This document shows positions 33,731 to 46,297 of a DNA stretch of 64,000 nucleotides, in pieces. A program made the translations under genes and the position numbers. Every line of letters starts with the position of its first letter. The first letter of the stretch is position 1. Source of the stretch: Tigriopus japonicus (Eukaryota > Arthropoda > Copepoda > Harpacticoida > Harpacticidae); contig CM021317.1 in assembly GCA_010645155.1 (NCBI GenBank), positions 9,812,607-9,876,606 on the forward strand. The letters are read 5' to 3'. Under the pieces are notes generated by a model. That model saw only the letters and a program-made list of their open reading frames with translations. It searched no databases and was not told the DNA's origin.

Positions 33731-36497
33731 GATGGTTGGTTGCAAAAATGTTTTTGTCCAAGGGCATCTGATTCATACAAGTGCCCGGATGATTCGCCGG
33801 TAACACTCGAAACTCGTTTAATGAAAGATGTCGCGGATTAGTGTTGTGCTCAGCTAAGCTTGAGCTAACAGCGCCCTGCCCATCTGGTCTTGATTTCACT
33901 CTCGTTGCAAGAGTTTAGAAAGCTGAATTGCATCACTGAAACGTCAGATGTGGAAAGTTCTCCAGGTTGCCGAATGACAAATCAGAGTAATCCCAAGCAC
34001 TTTGCCCAATTTGACAGTTTTCTTCGAACAGTCACTATTGTTTTCCTTTTTGAAGAAACGATTTTTTTTTCAAATGTAGATTAACTTGCAGGTCTTTGGC
34101 AGGAGACACTCCATAATCTTTGTAAAAATCTCAATCGTCCTGCACTTTAGTTACACCGATAGATTTCAATGCCACCAGCACAGGAGAAAAAGTACTAGAG
34201 GACGAGAACGTGTCCGACCTAGACGGAATGACAGTTTTCCATGGAACTGAAGAGCGGTCTTTGCCAAACAGAGTAATCCTGTGTATTCTCCTACCTTCAG
34301 CGGGCAGTAACGATGCCACCCGAGGATGAATCTCTTTCTATTCGAATGCCAACGAGCGAGGACCGTCGATCCTGCTTTCGCCCTACTTTTCCGTCCTGAG
34401 ATCTGAGCCCGAGAGCTCTCTCCTTTCACTGCAAATGCTCACAAGCACAGGAGGAGAAAAAAACCCGTGGAGCGAAAGATTTCAATATCCTGAAGAAGAC
34501 GGTCAGGCACTAATACAGAGTGTGTATGGTACAACTTCCAACTTACTGACGACTTTGAGTCTTACACAGGCCTCTAGTCTGTCTTTGTGAGATACGGAAG
34601 GAGACGAAGAAGCTGACGAAGGCTGCCTATTAAGGCCGCATTCCCACGGCCGACAAATGGCATGGCATGCTGTCAGGGGAGGATGAAGCTTTCTTTTCGC
34701 TTGCGACAGGGCATGCAGAGTCGCTTGGAGCCTTGGGAAGGACATTGAGAGACCTTTCTTTCCCAGCTTGAAACCAGCTGAGACGAAATGTTGTGGTTTG
34801 GGAACAAATGATAAGCCCGGCCGTCAGAAATGAAGGAATGAGAACTTATGAACAAACAACAAGGGCAAGAACGAAAGGTGAATAGCACTGAAGGCCTATT
34901 CTTGGTCAAGGTCTTTCAGGTTTTGATAGCGGGAAGTATTGATTAGTGCAGCACACGTGAAAAGGATTAGAGGATAGATTCGAAGAGGGCAAAGCAGCCA
35001 AGAAGAGGATGATTATCAAACCTTATTTTTCATGTTCTTGCCTTTTAACTATCCTAAATTCTTTGCTTCATTATATTTGCTATTGCTTTAGACAAAAACT
35101 AATTCGTCGTTGGGATTACTTAGATAAAGTGATGGGGAGACAATAAACCCCCTTTGACGAAACCCCACCCAGTCTTGAGGTTTCAAGTGGTTCTCAAGAG
35201 CTTTTTTGGCCTTGTTAACATGTTAATCACGTTGAAATGCTTTTCGCTAATGAAAAAGTGAAAAGATTATATTCTGCATTTTATTGAAGCAAGGATTAAA
35301 ACAAAGAGGTGGATGAAACAAAATCAGTGCGGAAATCGCAAAGCTTGAAGCGAAAAAATAACAAGAAAACGAGGACCCTTTGTTTCTTTGCGCTAAAAAA
35401 AAGATTTTTTATGTGCAGTTATAACGATAGTATGAGTAACGATGGAACAATTGTTAGTTCTTTTATATATTCAATTAATAGGGAAAGTGCAAATTTATGT
35501 GCTCAAAAGTGCATAACAAAGAGCAGGAAAAGGTTGAACGTGCAAATAAATGTTGAAAAAAAGGAGCAACCAACTTGCATTTGGACCTAAAAAGTCATTC
35601 ATAGTGTTACCCACGGCGTTTAATTGAGCTGGAGAAGTCATTCATAAGTTCTAAAGACATTTGAGACTAGTTTTGAGAGGTGAAAAGACAATACCGCACA
35701 AGTAATTGAGTTTAAATCATTTAAAATACACCAGAACACAATCTTCTGAATTTTCCATTCTTTAGGTGGTCTCATTCTTGTCTGTACCTAATATATTGTC
35801 GAAATCTATGGAGCCGTTATCTTATATCGCTTACCCAAAGTCCGTTTCCGTCCTTCGAAAATGTTCATCAATAGCCATTGAAAATTGCACGGAAAAATAG
35901 ATTTCACCAATACTCAAAGACAACTCGCGACCCACGTGTGCCTAACAATTGTATCAAAGAAAATAAAAGTGCAAAAAGGCAGAAAAATGGGCTTATATTG
36001 CCAAAAATATGTTTACACTATTTTCCTAACATTGATAATATACAATTGTATGTACAATTACGACCAACAACAAGAATTGCAACAAAGATTACCCAAGAGA
36101 TAAAAAATATTCATACCTTTGGAATTGGAACAACGGGTCTATGAATCTAATTGGCTTAATAATTGTCTCAATTTTTAACTCATTTCCTTTAATAGTCGAT
36201 ACCATCACATTACTACTAGATCGTATCTCGTGCTCCCAAAGTCACGTTGAAAACTTATTGGGTAGATGTAAGTGCCTAGATGTTGATCCAAAATGACAAA
36301 CAGAAATAAACAATTTTACTATGAATTTTAGAAAGTTTAATTTTTAATTTTTTTAATCTAGTGGAGTTTGGAGGACCCTTTTGAGTGATTCAGGTATGAT
36401 TAGTGGATGCACTGTGGGGACAAACATCATCCATCCGTTGAAGAGCGGAATTCCCTTTTGATCAACATTTGCAAATTTTTAAATTTGGTCCAACTAG
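33731..36497. other. Region upstream of bestrophin, no gene called
   Basis: Probably contains the bestrophin promoter and a possible 5' UTR exon ending near 34549. 35595-35890 resembles the left half of the foldback element 38838-39390 (ATATTGTCGAAATCTA with GAGCCGTT and TCCTTCGAAAATG words). No ORF here has recognisable content. Confidence 0.4.
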
Positions 36498-36700
36498 ATG
36501 GTAAGTTCCGATCAGTTGGAGAAGGAAAATAGAGTGACCCGGGAGGATAAGACTAATCCAAAAGCGTTTTTCTCTTTTGCAAACTCAAAGAGAAAAATGA
36601 AACATCCAGTAGGACCTTTTGAGGTCGACGGTAAAACTGTCAATGATAGTGAGGTTATGGCTAATCATGGACGTCTCGGGTGGACGACTATCGGAACAGA
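36498..36700 (+). pseudogene. LINE ORF2 fragment (segment before reverse transcriptase)
   Basis: The translation has EKENRVTRED, NPKAFFSFANSKRK and a VGPFEVDG-type motif. This matches the conserved stretch just before the reverse transcriptase domain of CR1/Jockey-type LINEs (NPK-x-FF/FYS-x-SK-x-K ... IGPL). The frame then loses similarity and no polymerase motif follows. It is a short dead fragment. Confidence 0.55.
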
Positions 36701-37522
36701 ATCGCCCAACCTCTCCGACCCCTTGGTTGGCCAAAATTCTGAGCCCATTTACTGTAGACTCATTTGGCTTCTCAAGTGATGTTCAGGGTTAGACTTATTT
36801 TGACTTGAGCCCAATCAAGACTAGTTTTTCAAAAAGAAGAATAGACAAAGTTGTGCAATAATTGAACATTGAATAATGATTTCTAAATGAATAGTATGTT
36901 TTGGGTCCATCTCATTAATCTTTTCTCAAATTACTATGACAAAAAATTAGAAATTTGACTTGCCCTCTAAATGCTTGTGACCCTTGACAACGCCAGAAGT
37001 TGTCGATAAAGGAAGCACTTCAGTTTGTCCCTGGTTGTGGTTGAATTTAAAGCATCAGGAAACAAAAATCCATAAAAACAAGTCAAATGTGGTCTTTAGA
37101 CTTTTTTGAAGGGGTATGAAGTGAAGTGGTGGGCACCAGGGTGAGACGAAAGGGGCTCCATGAGTGGTGGGGAACTTCAGCCATCAATGACCAACAAACA
37201 CAAATGTTGAAAGATAGGTTCAGGAGTTTCCATTCACTGGGATCTACTGAAGTGCTTACAAAGGTAGGCAAATCTAGATTTATTTGAAGTATGAATAACC
37301 AATATGTTGCAATACACCTCATTTTGGTTGCTTCTTTTGGATGCATAACAGCAAGGCTAGAATAGTTTATGACCAATTTTGTTTCGCAGAATGAAACCTA
37401 TCTCCACATTTTTTAAACACATAATCCAAAAATATTTAGGGCACTAAGAACTGGCCTTCTAAGGTCTTTATGTTAACTTTTTCATTTCGTTTGTTTTAAC
37501 TTAACTCTGCAATGGACTATAC

Positions 37523-37846
37523 TAGTGATGGACCGAAAGGGCTCATAACCGAAACCAAAAGTTTCGGCCGAAAGAGGGCTTATCCGAAACCGAAACCAGT
37601 GTTCACTGTTTACAAAATTGTTCAAATGCAAAATCCGCCTTAAAAATTAGTGCTCGATGTTGGGTAGTCGCAAATTTTGAAAAATCTTAAAACTTAAATT
37701 TCAGAGGTTTTTGGACCAATTTTTTTTCGATTTTGTTGTCAAACTCCATTTTACATAGTGCTTGTCTGCTTTCGGTTTCGGTAGGCATAACCGAAACCGA
37801 AGCCGAAACCGAAATTTCGGCCGAAAGCGCTTTCGGTCCATCACTA
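37523..37846. mobile_element. hAT-like MITE, (CCGAAA)n type, copy 2
   Basis: Same termini and body as 28819-29163 (TAGTGATGGACCGAAAGGGC to CTTTCGGTCCATCACTA), with a perfect 8-bp duplication GACTATAC at 37515-37522 and 37847-37854. High similarity over its full length shows both copies moved recently. Confidence 0.95.
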
Positions 37847-37854
37847 GACTATAC

Positions 37855-38837
37855 AGTCCTAAAAGGTGTAAAAATATGGAATTGACATGGTGATCAAAAT
37901 TTTGTGCTTTCAATTCACTTGCCATTTGGATTGAGCATTTCTTTATTTGTAACTTTTTTCTTTATTTTACAATGTTTATACATTTTACTTGCTGGTTGTA
38001 TTTGTCAATAGTTTAGGTCCCATGTGGTGACCAATGTTGTTAAACAGAATTTGTCTAGAAATTTATATTGCCCTTTCATGTGAACCAAATGACGGCTTAG
38101 CAATGTTGATACAATTATGCCTAACATAGCATTGCTCCATCAAGATCAACAAGTCAAGATTGGCAAATAGAAGTCAACAGTGTGTTCAATCTTAAGCCCT
38201 CCATCAAGTGTTTGGTTTGGAGGCTGTTCCCCATTTTACTTATGATGCAAAAATTTTGGACAATCTATCAAATCCAGTTCACTTTGAAACAGTCTTTTCA
38301 CAGAAAGTTTAGTTTCATCAACTTTTTCAGAACATTAATATCTACATCACTGTCAGCTAAGCTTTGGTTTTGAAAAATTCCATTTTGATGTTAGTTTTTG
38401 TGACTAAAACTACCATAGTTTCTCAAAACGTTTATACATTTGTGAGTTGGATGTGCTTCTGATTTGTTCCAAGGAAAATTGCGTAGTCCTGTATTCCTTT
38501 CACCAAGATTTAAAAAAATAAGGATTAATATAAGGAATAAGGATAAATACAAAGACTGTCCATCCTCTGTTTAAAAACAGTAACACTGATGAATTAAACC
38601 ACAAATGCAACAAAAATTAGAGGAAACTATGTCCTGAAAGGATATAGTGTTATATATTGAAATACTTCTTGTTAAAATATACCAAAATAAACACATATAT
38701 AAATCAATGTTATCAACCACGTTGTAAAATAGATATAGATATATATATAGATAATAGATATAGGGTCAAGATATCCATGGGCTAATATGCTTGGAGATCA
38801 GTTCTTTATTCAAAAAAGGGTAACCAGTGTGCATTTG
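37855..38837. other. AT-rich spacer
   Basis: No gene seen. A short (AGATAT)n-like run is at about 38728-38765. Confidence 0.4.
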
Positions 38838-39390
38838 AGCTCAAGAAGTCATTTTTAAATTCCAAAAACTTTTTAGACCACTTTTGAGATGTTGAGATTA
38901 GATATTGCATATAGTAAATTTGAATTCTGTTAATTAGGTCACGGGCAAAAATACGTTATAAGGTCACTTCAAACATACTTAGAGATAACTGTCTAAACAT
39001 GTTCTTCAATCCAATCCTCAAGCAGTCTGATGGGTGTGTCTACCTAAAATATTGTCGAAATCTACTTAGCCGTTTGTCTAAGTTGATGTAATGACCCTTT
39101 TGTTTGGTCCTTCGAGAATGACGATTAAAAAAGCCGTTAAAATAGATCCAAGAAATAGATTTCCAAAATATTTGAGAACAACAGTACTTTTAGTACATCT
39201 AAGACTTCAGTCCAAGTATTTTTCAAATTTTTATTTTTAAGTGCGTACGTTTATAGTAACATGATTGTGTTTTTGCCCATGACCTATTTAACCGAATTCA
39301 AATAAATGTTCTGAATTGAATTCACATCTCAGAAGTGGTCTCAAAGGTTTTTGGAATTTAAAAATGACTTCTTGAGGCTTCTTGAAAAAC
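38838..39390. repeat. Foldback element family G
   Basis: Inverted arms of about 125 bp: 38838-38965 and 39255-39390. Both contain AAGAAGTCATTTTTAAATTC, GACCACTT-TGAGATG and GGTCA-GGGCAAAAA. The centre includes CTAAAATATTGTCGAAATCT, shared with 35785-35805. No coding sequence. Confidence 0.75.
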
Positions 39391-39557
39391 AGTGTCGTAG
39401 CATTGACAACAAGGCAACTTCAAGTAAGCCATCTTGTTATTAAGTATTAATAGTAATTATAATTAATAGTATAGTTAAATATTAGCTAAACATTACTGAT
39501 GGATTTCGAATTCGGTTTTTGGCATAGCTTTGCCATTTTTGTCCTTTAGGGTCTAAA

Positions 39558-40330
39558 AGCTTACCACCATGATACTTCCCAAAGGTCAAAAGACCTAATC
39601 TCCAAGTGAAATGTTTCAGCACTGCCAACTGAAAGTAGGGACGGGTGACACCAGCATTTTTGACATTGACGCCGAAACCGACACCGGCCAAATTGCGAAA
39701 GTCGACCGTGACACCGACACCGACTGTGTATGTCTTTATGTAGTAAATTTTTCGTATTTTTGAAAAAATCACGAAACCTTGTAGGTGTCGACACTGCCAC
39801 CGAAAGTTAGAAAAGCCGGTGTCGACACCGGCTTCTCGCCCACCCCTGACTCAAAGTTTGGTCAAAACGTTTAATACAACCTGCCTTTTTTAATAGCAAT
39901 TAAATTTCGAGTCAAAAATAGCAACACTCCCAAATCAAAACCCATCACTACTAAACTTGAGGTTTGATCGGTGAGAAGCAAGATGAGAAATATAGGGATT
40001 AAGACAGGGGAAAGGTACAAAAAGCTTACCATGATGAAACTTCCTAAAGGTGAAAAGGCCTAATCTCCAAGTAAAATGTGGTAGCACTGCCAACTCGAGG
40101 TCCATATCATAAGTACTGATGGAACTCGAACTCTAACTCGATTTAGTTCGAGTGTTGATATATCGGTCCTTTTGTAGGTCTTTAGTCAAAAAGTTGAATA
40201 CAGTCTGCCTTTTTTAAAAGTAATTAAACTTCCAGTCAAAAATGGCAACACTTGCAACTCAAAACCCATCACTACTAAACATGAGGTTTGATCGGAGGGA
40301 AGAATGACGAGAAATATAGGGTTTAGCCAT
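39558..40330. repeat. Repeat family D, tandem pair
   Basis: Unit 1 (39558-40020) and unit 2 (40021-40330) share AAAGCTTACC, GACCTAATCTCCAAGT / GGCCTAATCTCCAAGT, AGCACTGCCAACT, TCAAAA-CCATCACTACTAAAC and GAGGTTTGATCGG. Unit 1 is longer because a hAT-like MITE sits in it. Fragments of the family are also at 53630-53830 and 55420-55600. Confidence 0.75.
39636..39848. mobile_element. hAT-like MITE, (ACCGAC)n type
   Basis: The left terminus TAGGGACGGGTGACACC and the right terminus (complement) CAGGGGTGGGCGAGAAGCC are flanked by ACTGAAAG and ACTCAAAG, 7 of 8 matching. The body is made of GACACCG/ACCGAC hexamers. It interrupts repeat D unit 1, while unit 2 shows the empty site (GCCAACTCGAGG). GC-rich, non-coding. 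Confidence 0.9.
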
Positions 40331-40530
40331 ACGCCGTTCTTACGGTGTCTCAATGATACAAGGCAAATGTCTTTTTCTTCCCATATCATGCAACGTTTTG
40401 CATTAACGTGGTGGTACTTAATGGTAATTTTACTTGCAAATCGCTTGATCATCCGTTGGACCTCTTCGAGGTTGAAGTTTTTTTTTAACAGAGTTTGAAT
40501 AATACCAGAGTATTTAAATAACGGTTAGTA

Positions 40531-40690
40531 CAGTCAAATCTCGATATAGTGATATTTTTGGTCCGCAGCAAAAATATCACTATATCGAGACTTATCACTA
40601 TAACGAGACTTGCTGTTTATTGGAAAAAAATTCGGTAAGCACCCAAATCATCACTATAACGAGACTTATCACTATATCGAGATTTGACTG
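40531..40690. mobile_element. Tc1/mariner or pogo-like MITE
   Basis: A 160-bp element with perfect inverted termini CAGTCAAATCTCGATATAGT and its complement, flanked by TA on each side. The words TCACTATA and CGAGACTT are repeated inside. The CAGT start and TA target fit pogo/Tigger-type elements. Confidence 0.9.
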
Positions 40691-41208
40691 TATTAATCTA
40701 ACTTTCATGCTCATCAGAAACACACGTCTTCCGACCTTTTTCCCGCCAAAATAAGTGTGGCGAAATCTGGCAAAATGCTGCAAAAGACGAAAATCGAATG
40801 TTAAAGTAAAAAGATCTATCATCCATGCTCTTGTGAAGTTAAGTGACATATATATTTTTGCATTATATGTCCTTGTGTGAATCGTTAAACGTTTGAATGT
40901 ACAATTATGATATGATGACAGTAGCACTCTTTTAAATCTCAAGGCTTGGTCACTTTTTCATAGTATACCAAATCTGGCATCACAAGTAATTACTCCCATA
41001 ACCCCACATTGCGGACAGCCTCTGAAAAAATAAATAAAAATAAAACAAGTAGATCAGACTATATCACCTAATCCAGACTTGGTTACTCACATTACATGAA
41101 CTGAAAACTGATCAAAAACACCCCCAAATGGCTCCTGACAATATATAATCATATTTAAACACATAATTACATTATTATACAATAAACATTGCGCCAAAAA
41201 TCAAACTA

Positions 41209-41214
41209 TTTATT
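41209..41214 (-). promoter_or_regulatory. Poly(A) signal, nuclear receptor gene
   Basis: TTTATT on the plus strand (AATAAA on the minus strand), about 130 bases past the receptor stop codon. It supports the gene ending here rather than splicing onward to a ligand-binding domain. Confidence 0.5.
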
Positions 41215-41342
41215 TTGACTGAGTTTTAGGATTTGTTTCCGTCTATTAATTTATGTACCTATCCAAGATTTGGCCTTATTATATAAGCAAAGTTCTAGGA
41301 ACAAATTTCATCAGATTTATTCGAAAGATCAACGAAAAAGGG

Positions 41343-42434
41343 TTAATAATCAAATTGTTCGGCGCTCTCACTTGCCGACTTTGTTGGGCGTGTTATTCTG
41401 AAGGTACGTAGTGTTCGTTTTAGCTCCATTTTCTCATTAAGCTTTTGCAGTTGCTTACGCGCTATATGTTTACGGAACCGAGTTGTCTTTTGAGTATGGT
41501 TCAGGACAGCCGAACATTTCATGCCTTGTTGAACACACTTATCAAAGCGGCATTTGCGGCAGTCACTCCGATTGTCCATTGTGAGAACGCATCGCCGGCC
41601 ATAATGACAAACAAGGCCTTGATACAAATTTTTGAGCACACATCGCCGGAAGAAGGCTCGACAACTGGAGCATGAAGTGGCTCCGAAATTCAGGTAAAAG
41701 GATTCGGCCGGAGCCATGCAAATGGAACACATGGGCTGTCGTTCATCGCTGAACTTGCATTGAGGCTCAGGCTCAGGCTCAGTCAAGGGTGTCATCCGTT
41801 CCAACGTTTTTTCACGGGGGCTTAAAGAATAACGTACGGCTTCATTTGCTACACGTGTTGGTTTTGAAACTGGAAGATCAAAGGATGATGGCGTGGTTGA
41901 CTCGTAAATTTGAAATGGCATTGGTTCTTCGTAGTAATGATTTGATTGTGAAAAACGTGCATTGGGACTGTCATATGATGGAGGCCAGCTTAGCATTTGG
42001 TTGTGGTCTCGTCCCAAAACCCTTTTGCTCTGATCGAAGGTGTCTACAGGAACGTCAACCTCAATCCACGTGGTGTCTGAAAGGCGTTGGAGCATCTTGA
42101 CTTCTTTTGTTGGATAGGGCTCCAAAGGTTGAGCCAAGTAATCCATGCGGTAAGGTGGGTCATCCCTGGGAGGCGGGCTCGGAGGGCCTGTCCAAGATGA
42201 TTTGTGCAGATGCTTAAAGTCATCCCGGGGCAATAAAGTGATCGGATGACTTTGAGGTCTGTCGAAGTAATGGCTATGAGATAAAGGGTCTGCTCTAGGT
42301 GGAGCTCTTGACGGGTGTCTTGAAATCACGCAAACCACCTCAACTTCATCGTCGTCGAAATCACCATATCCTTTCAAATGTGAAGTCTCGAGGGGAAAGT
42401 TGTCCAAGATCCTACTTTTACGAGTGGGATACAT
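41343..42434 (-). CDS. Atypical nuclear receptor, DNA-binding domain only
   Basis: A single 363-codon reading frame. Residues 1-230 are Pro/Ser-rich with an acidic patch (DFDDDEVE, 25-32) and no recognised domain. Residues 236-305 are a C4-type nuclear-receptor zinc-finger pair: C236, C239, C255, C258 then C276, C282, C292, C295. The second finger has standard spacing; the first has a 15-residue rather than 13-residue loop. The P-box region reads CSSCRAFFRR, not CEGCKGFFRR, so DNA specificity should differ from classical receptors. Only 58 residues follow the fingers, basic and Lys/Arg-rich, so the ligand-binding domain is absent, as in the knirps/NR0 group. The frame stays open upstream to a good acceptor (TCTCTTTTCTCAG, ending at 42479), so an extra 5' exon may exist and the true start may differ. 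A donor-like CAA/GTGAGA lies 34 bases before the stop. Role: probable transcription regulator in the nucleus. Confidence 0.87.
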   Translation of the reverse strand: MYPTRKSRILDNFPLETSHLKGYGDFDDDEVEVVCVISRHPSRAPPRADPLSHSHYFDRPQSHPITLLPRDDFKHLHKSSWTGPPSPPPRDDPPYRMDYLAQPLEPYPTKEVKMLQRLSDTTWIEVDVPVDTFDQSKRVLGRDHNQMLSWPPSYDSPNARFSQSNHYYEEPMPFQIYESTTPSSFDLPVSKPTRVANEAVRYSLSPREKTLERMTPLTEPEPEPQCKFSDERQPMCSICMAPAESFYLNFGATSCSSCRAFFRRCVLKNLYQGLVCHYGRRCVLTMDNRSDCRKCRFDKCVQQGMKCSAVLNHTQKTTRFRKHIARKQLQKLNEKMELKRTLRTFRITRPTKSASESAEQFDY

Positions 42435-42479
42435 GAGATTCGTAAATGGAGTGGTCCTGAGAATGGCCTTTGGAAAACC

Positions 42480-45364
42480 TGAGAAAAGAGATCTATGCCT
42501 AAAATAAATTCATACTTTGAGGCACTTCAATTGTTCTAGTCATTATTCTTATCGTTGATAGATCAAGGCACTCGTCTGTTGATTTCGTCAGTTGATTTTA
42601 ACTTCCGATACCTGGGACTTTGCCCGAAACGACATATTTAATCTATTTTGAATTAAAAAATAAAAAATGGACCTAACCAATCCTGGTTTTCTAATTCTGA
42701 ATAATTAAGAGACACTGAAGGTGTTCCCAGGTTTACATTACCTCAGAGCTTTCTTTAATGAGCTGCCTAATTTGACCGAAGAGGTAACTTAAAAATTGAT
42801 ATGCAAATAAATAGAATTAATTTATAAGAATTTTTAAGAATTTACAATTTAATAGAAAGAAACATGTAGCAAGTCGTTTACCATGAATATGATATTTGTT
42901 GCGTTGATAAATTCCGTTTCTTCTCTAAAAAGTTTCACTCTCCACTCTCTTAAACTCGATTCTGGTTTGGGTAGAAATATTCGACCACTTTGGAGAGGGT
43001 TCTAGTCAGAGTCAGAGTTAAGTAGAATATTTGGTGAAGGAAGAACACCTAAACCTGTGGACAAAAAAGTGAAATCGCTTTCAACTAATAACTCTGCTTC
43101 GAATACTTTGTTTGCGCTCACAGTAAGGGCTGAGTTCCATTATATGTCTTTTTTACAAAAAAGGAAATGATTATGTTTACAAAATCTTTGTTCAGAAATT
43201 TGTCCATCAAAAGCGAAGTCCGGTTCTTGAACCTGCTGGGTTCCTTGTACATGCGAAGGCAGTTAAAAAACTTGCCAGAAACTGCTTTGAAATTGATTTC
43301 CATAGACTACTTGTCAATCAGCGCCCCCTATCGTCAGCCAATTTCACAATTTGATATTCAATCAAAATACATGAAATTTTTACTCAAGCATTCGTAAAGT
43401 CACGTCTAAATACAATTTTGATCTTGAGGAAACTTGAGGACATAAAGAGATTCTAGAGAACGCAGTATTGGAACTTTTTGGGCACTTGCATTATTTTTAT
43501 GTTTTGTAGTGTCATTAGTTCTTTAATCACTTCAAAGATTTTTGGGTTCTACGATTGGTGGTTTTAGACCTTGACCGGCCTATGAAGCTAACCATCACAA
43601 CATCAAGTTTTTTGGATAAGTCTACCTTAAGGTTTATACGATTCTTGTTATCTCTTCCTTGTATTTACTTTAAGAGTAGAACAAGCTTCTTCCGTGTTTC
43701 CTTGACAAAGATGTTTTTACATGTTTACAAATGCCCTTCCCTTCATAACAAGATAGGAGATATGATACTAATAACAATGGGACAGAGGTAAAACAAAACA
43801 TAAAATTAAAGAGAATCATGGCCTTTGCCAGAATAGGAAGCTTGAAAATGTTTGAAGTACAACAAAGTTGTTCAATTTTGATCAAGAGCAATCACTCCTA
43901 AAAAGGATAGTACTTTTTTCAATATGTACCAAGTTGTAAATTTGGCATTGATTGTCAACATAAGATATAGCTAATATTGGCCTTGTGACAAACTGAGGAA
44001 GATCAAATGGGACTGGTAAGAGGTGAGTACCAAAAAGAATGCAAATAGCTTAAGAACTTGAGAACAATAGGATTTATGTAACCAATAATTAAAAGCTTTT
44101 TTTGGACGTGATCTTAGTCTCAAGATTTATCCTATTCCAAAAAGTGCAACTGCTCCTTGAAGCAGGTAGCAAAGGAATCTGTAGGGATGTTTTTGCTGAC
44201 CCCTAACGGAGATTTCTGAAGGTCCTCCAGGTTCTGGATGTTGTTCTTTTCCACATCTTTTTCCTGTATGGGAACAATCAAACGTTGCAAAATGCCATAT
44301 CTAAATTACATGGTGATCAGCCTCCAATTTGGGACCTTTTGTGGATCACAAAGACTTCAAATCTTTGAACGCAAAAAAGTGGTAACCATCTTTCAGCAAT
44401 CTGGTGAGGCACAAAGAAGGCTTCAGGCTCTTTTAAACTATGCCACATGAAAGGGCACTCCTTGACGGAATTGTCACAATGGTCACTTACCTTTTTGACT
44501 CAACATGGTCCCTCACAGGCTCAATATTGTCAAACCATGACGCAAATTTCTTCAAATCTTAACTTCATTGAATTTTTCGGCACACATCTTTTGGTCAAAT
44601 TCGGCAACCTTTACAATAATAGCGAGCCATGACTCTAGTCAATGTATCTTTTCTATCTTTGATGATCTTATTGGCATGGTAAAAAGCAATAAGGAGGTCG
44701 CACATGGAGATCGTTTGGCAAAATTTCAGGGGGTCACTCAATTGCCATTTTTGACGGCGTCAAATGGGGTCAAAAACAGGATTGTCAAAAATATTAATGA
44801 AGCAAATTTAATGGTCAAAACTGTGAAATTTTACGTGATATTTGATTTTTTAAATTGGTTCTGTGGATTGAAAATTACAGGGTCGTCTGCATTCTTTTTG
44901 ATATACCCTTCGTATTTTTTTCTTCATGTTTAAGTATTACACAAAGCCGATTTCTGAAAACTCAACGCACAAAGCCTTTCAGTTCTAAATTATGTATGTT
45001 ATGTATTTAATTTTCTATATTATATAGCTAAATTATGTACTTATATTTGGATTCATCTGGACCAACCAATTCTTCCTTGTAAATAATTTGAAATACTAAC
45101 TTTCATGTGTTTATTATGACAATAAAGACCTCAGACGGGAGACAACGCCATCTAGTTTTTGTCTCTAATCCATTGAAGATGTTATCTTCCTCATACAGTT
45201 GAGGTTGAAGTTGCATTCACGAGGCTAACTTACGCTATCTGTGACCATTTGCCTTGGTAGGCTTCTTAGAATTCAAGCCACTTGTTTAAGAATGGTGCAC
45301 TCGTTTTCTCTTTTTATTGCCAGCGGCAGAGGTGCGTTTACACCAAGCGCAAGTGAGTTTCAGA
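42480..45364. other. Gene desert upstream of nuclear receptor
   Basis: Would hold the receptor's promoter and any 5' exon. ORFs here (for example 44568-44933 +) have no recognisable domain. No strong repeats were seen. Confidence 0.4.
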
Positions 45365-46289
45365 CAGAGTTGGGTCAATTACTTAAAAAATGTAATTAAT
45401 TATAATTACAATTACTTTGTCGAAAAATGTAATTAATTACAATTACTTTGTCAAAAAATGTAATTAATTACAATTACATCATCAGAAAATGTAATTGACT
45501 TCAATTACAATTACATGACAATTACATGTCAATTACATGACAATTTCATGTCAATTACATGACAATTTCATGTCAATTACATGACAATTACATGTCAATT
45601 ACATGACAATTACATGTCAATTACAATCCTTCTGTCTCTTTCACCCTTTTGCCTTTTCAAAACGATGTAAAATAAACAGATCTACCATTTTTAAATGGCG
45701 ATGCACCAACTGGCAACTTATAATGCCTGAGAGGTTAATATGAAAGAGTGATTTACAAAAACCAAAAGTTTATGAACGGGCTTAAATATCAAAACTTTTA
45801 TGCCATGAAACACAAGGCATATTTTTCTTTTCCAGAAAACACGAACTTTATACACATATATCAAGTATGACGATGTTTTAAAACTTTATTTTTCCACCTC
45901 ATTTGTCTCCTCTTAATAGTGAAAAGCCCTACCTCCTGACACAAAAATCATGGTCAAAAGCTATTTTAGTCTAAAAGTATTTAAACATCATGGCTTTGGT
46001 GTGTATTGTAACAAAAAGTACCTGTTAGGGGACCGCAAATTGATGAAAAAATAATTGTTTTGCAAGTGAAAACTCAAAGTATCAATTGATTTCATGGTTA
46101 ATTTGAAGAATTAAAAGTTTGAAAAGTATTTGGTAATTTGTAATTGAAAATTCGTCAATTACATTGCCAAAAATGTAATTAATTACAATTACAATTACTT
46201 GGCCCAAAAATGTAATTAATTACAATTACATGTAATTGTAATTGAAATTACGTAATTGTAATTGCAATTACAATTACTCCCCAACCCTG
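45365..46289. mobile_element. hAT-like element rich in TAATTACAATTA words
   Basis: The left terminus CAGAGTTGGGTCAATTACTT and the right terminus (complement) CAGGGTTGGGGAGTAATTG are flanked by GTTTCAGA (45357-45364) and GTTTCAGT (46290-46297), 7 of 8 matching. Both subterminal zones consist of repeated TGTAATTAATTACAATTAC. At 45512-45625 a 22-bp unit with ACATGTCAATTACATGACAA is repeated about five times. No transposase. A related end lies at 27056. Confidence 0.88.
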
Positions 46290-46297
46290 GTTTCAGT

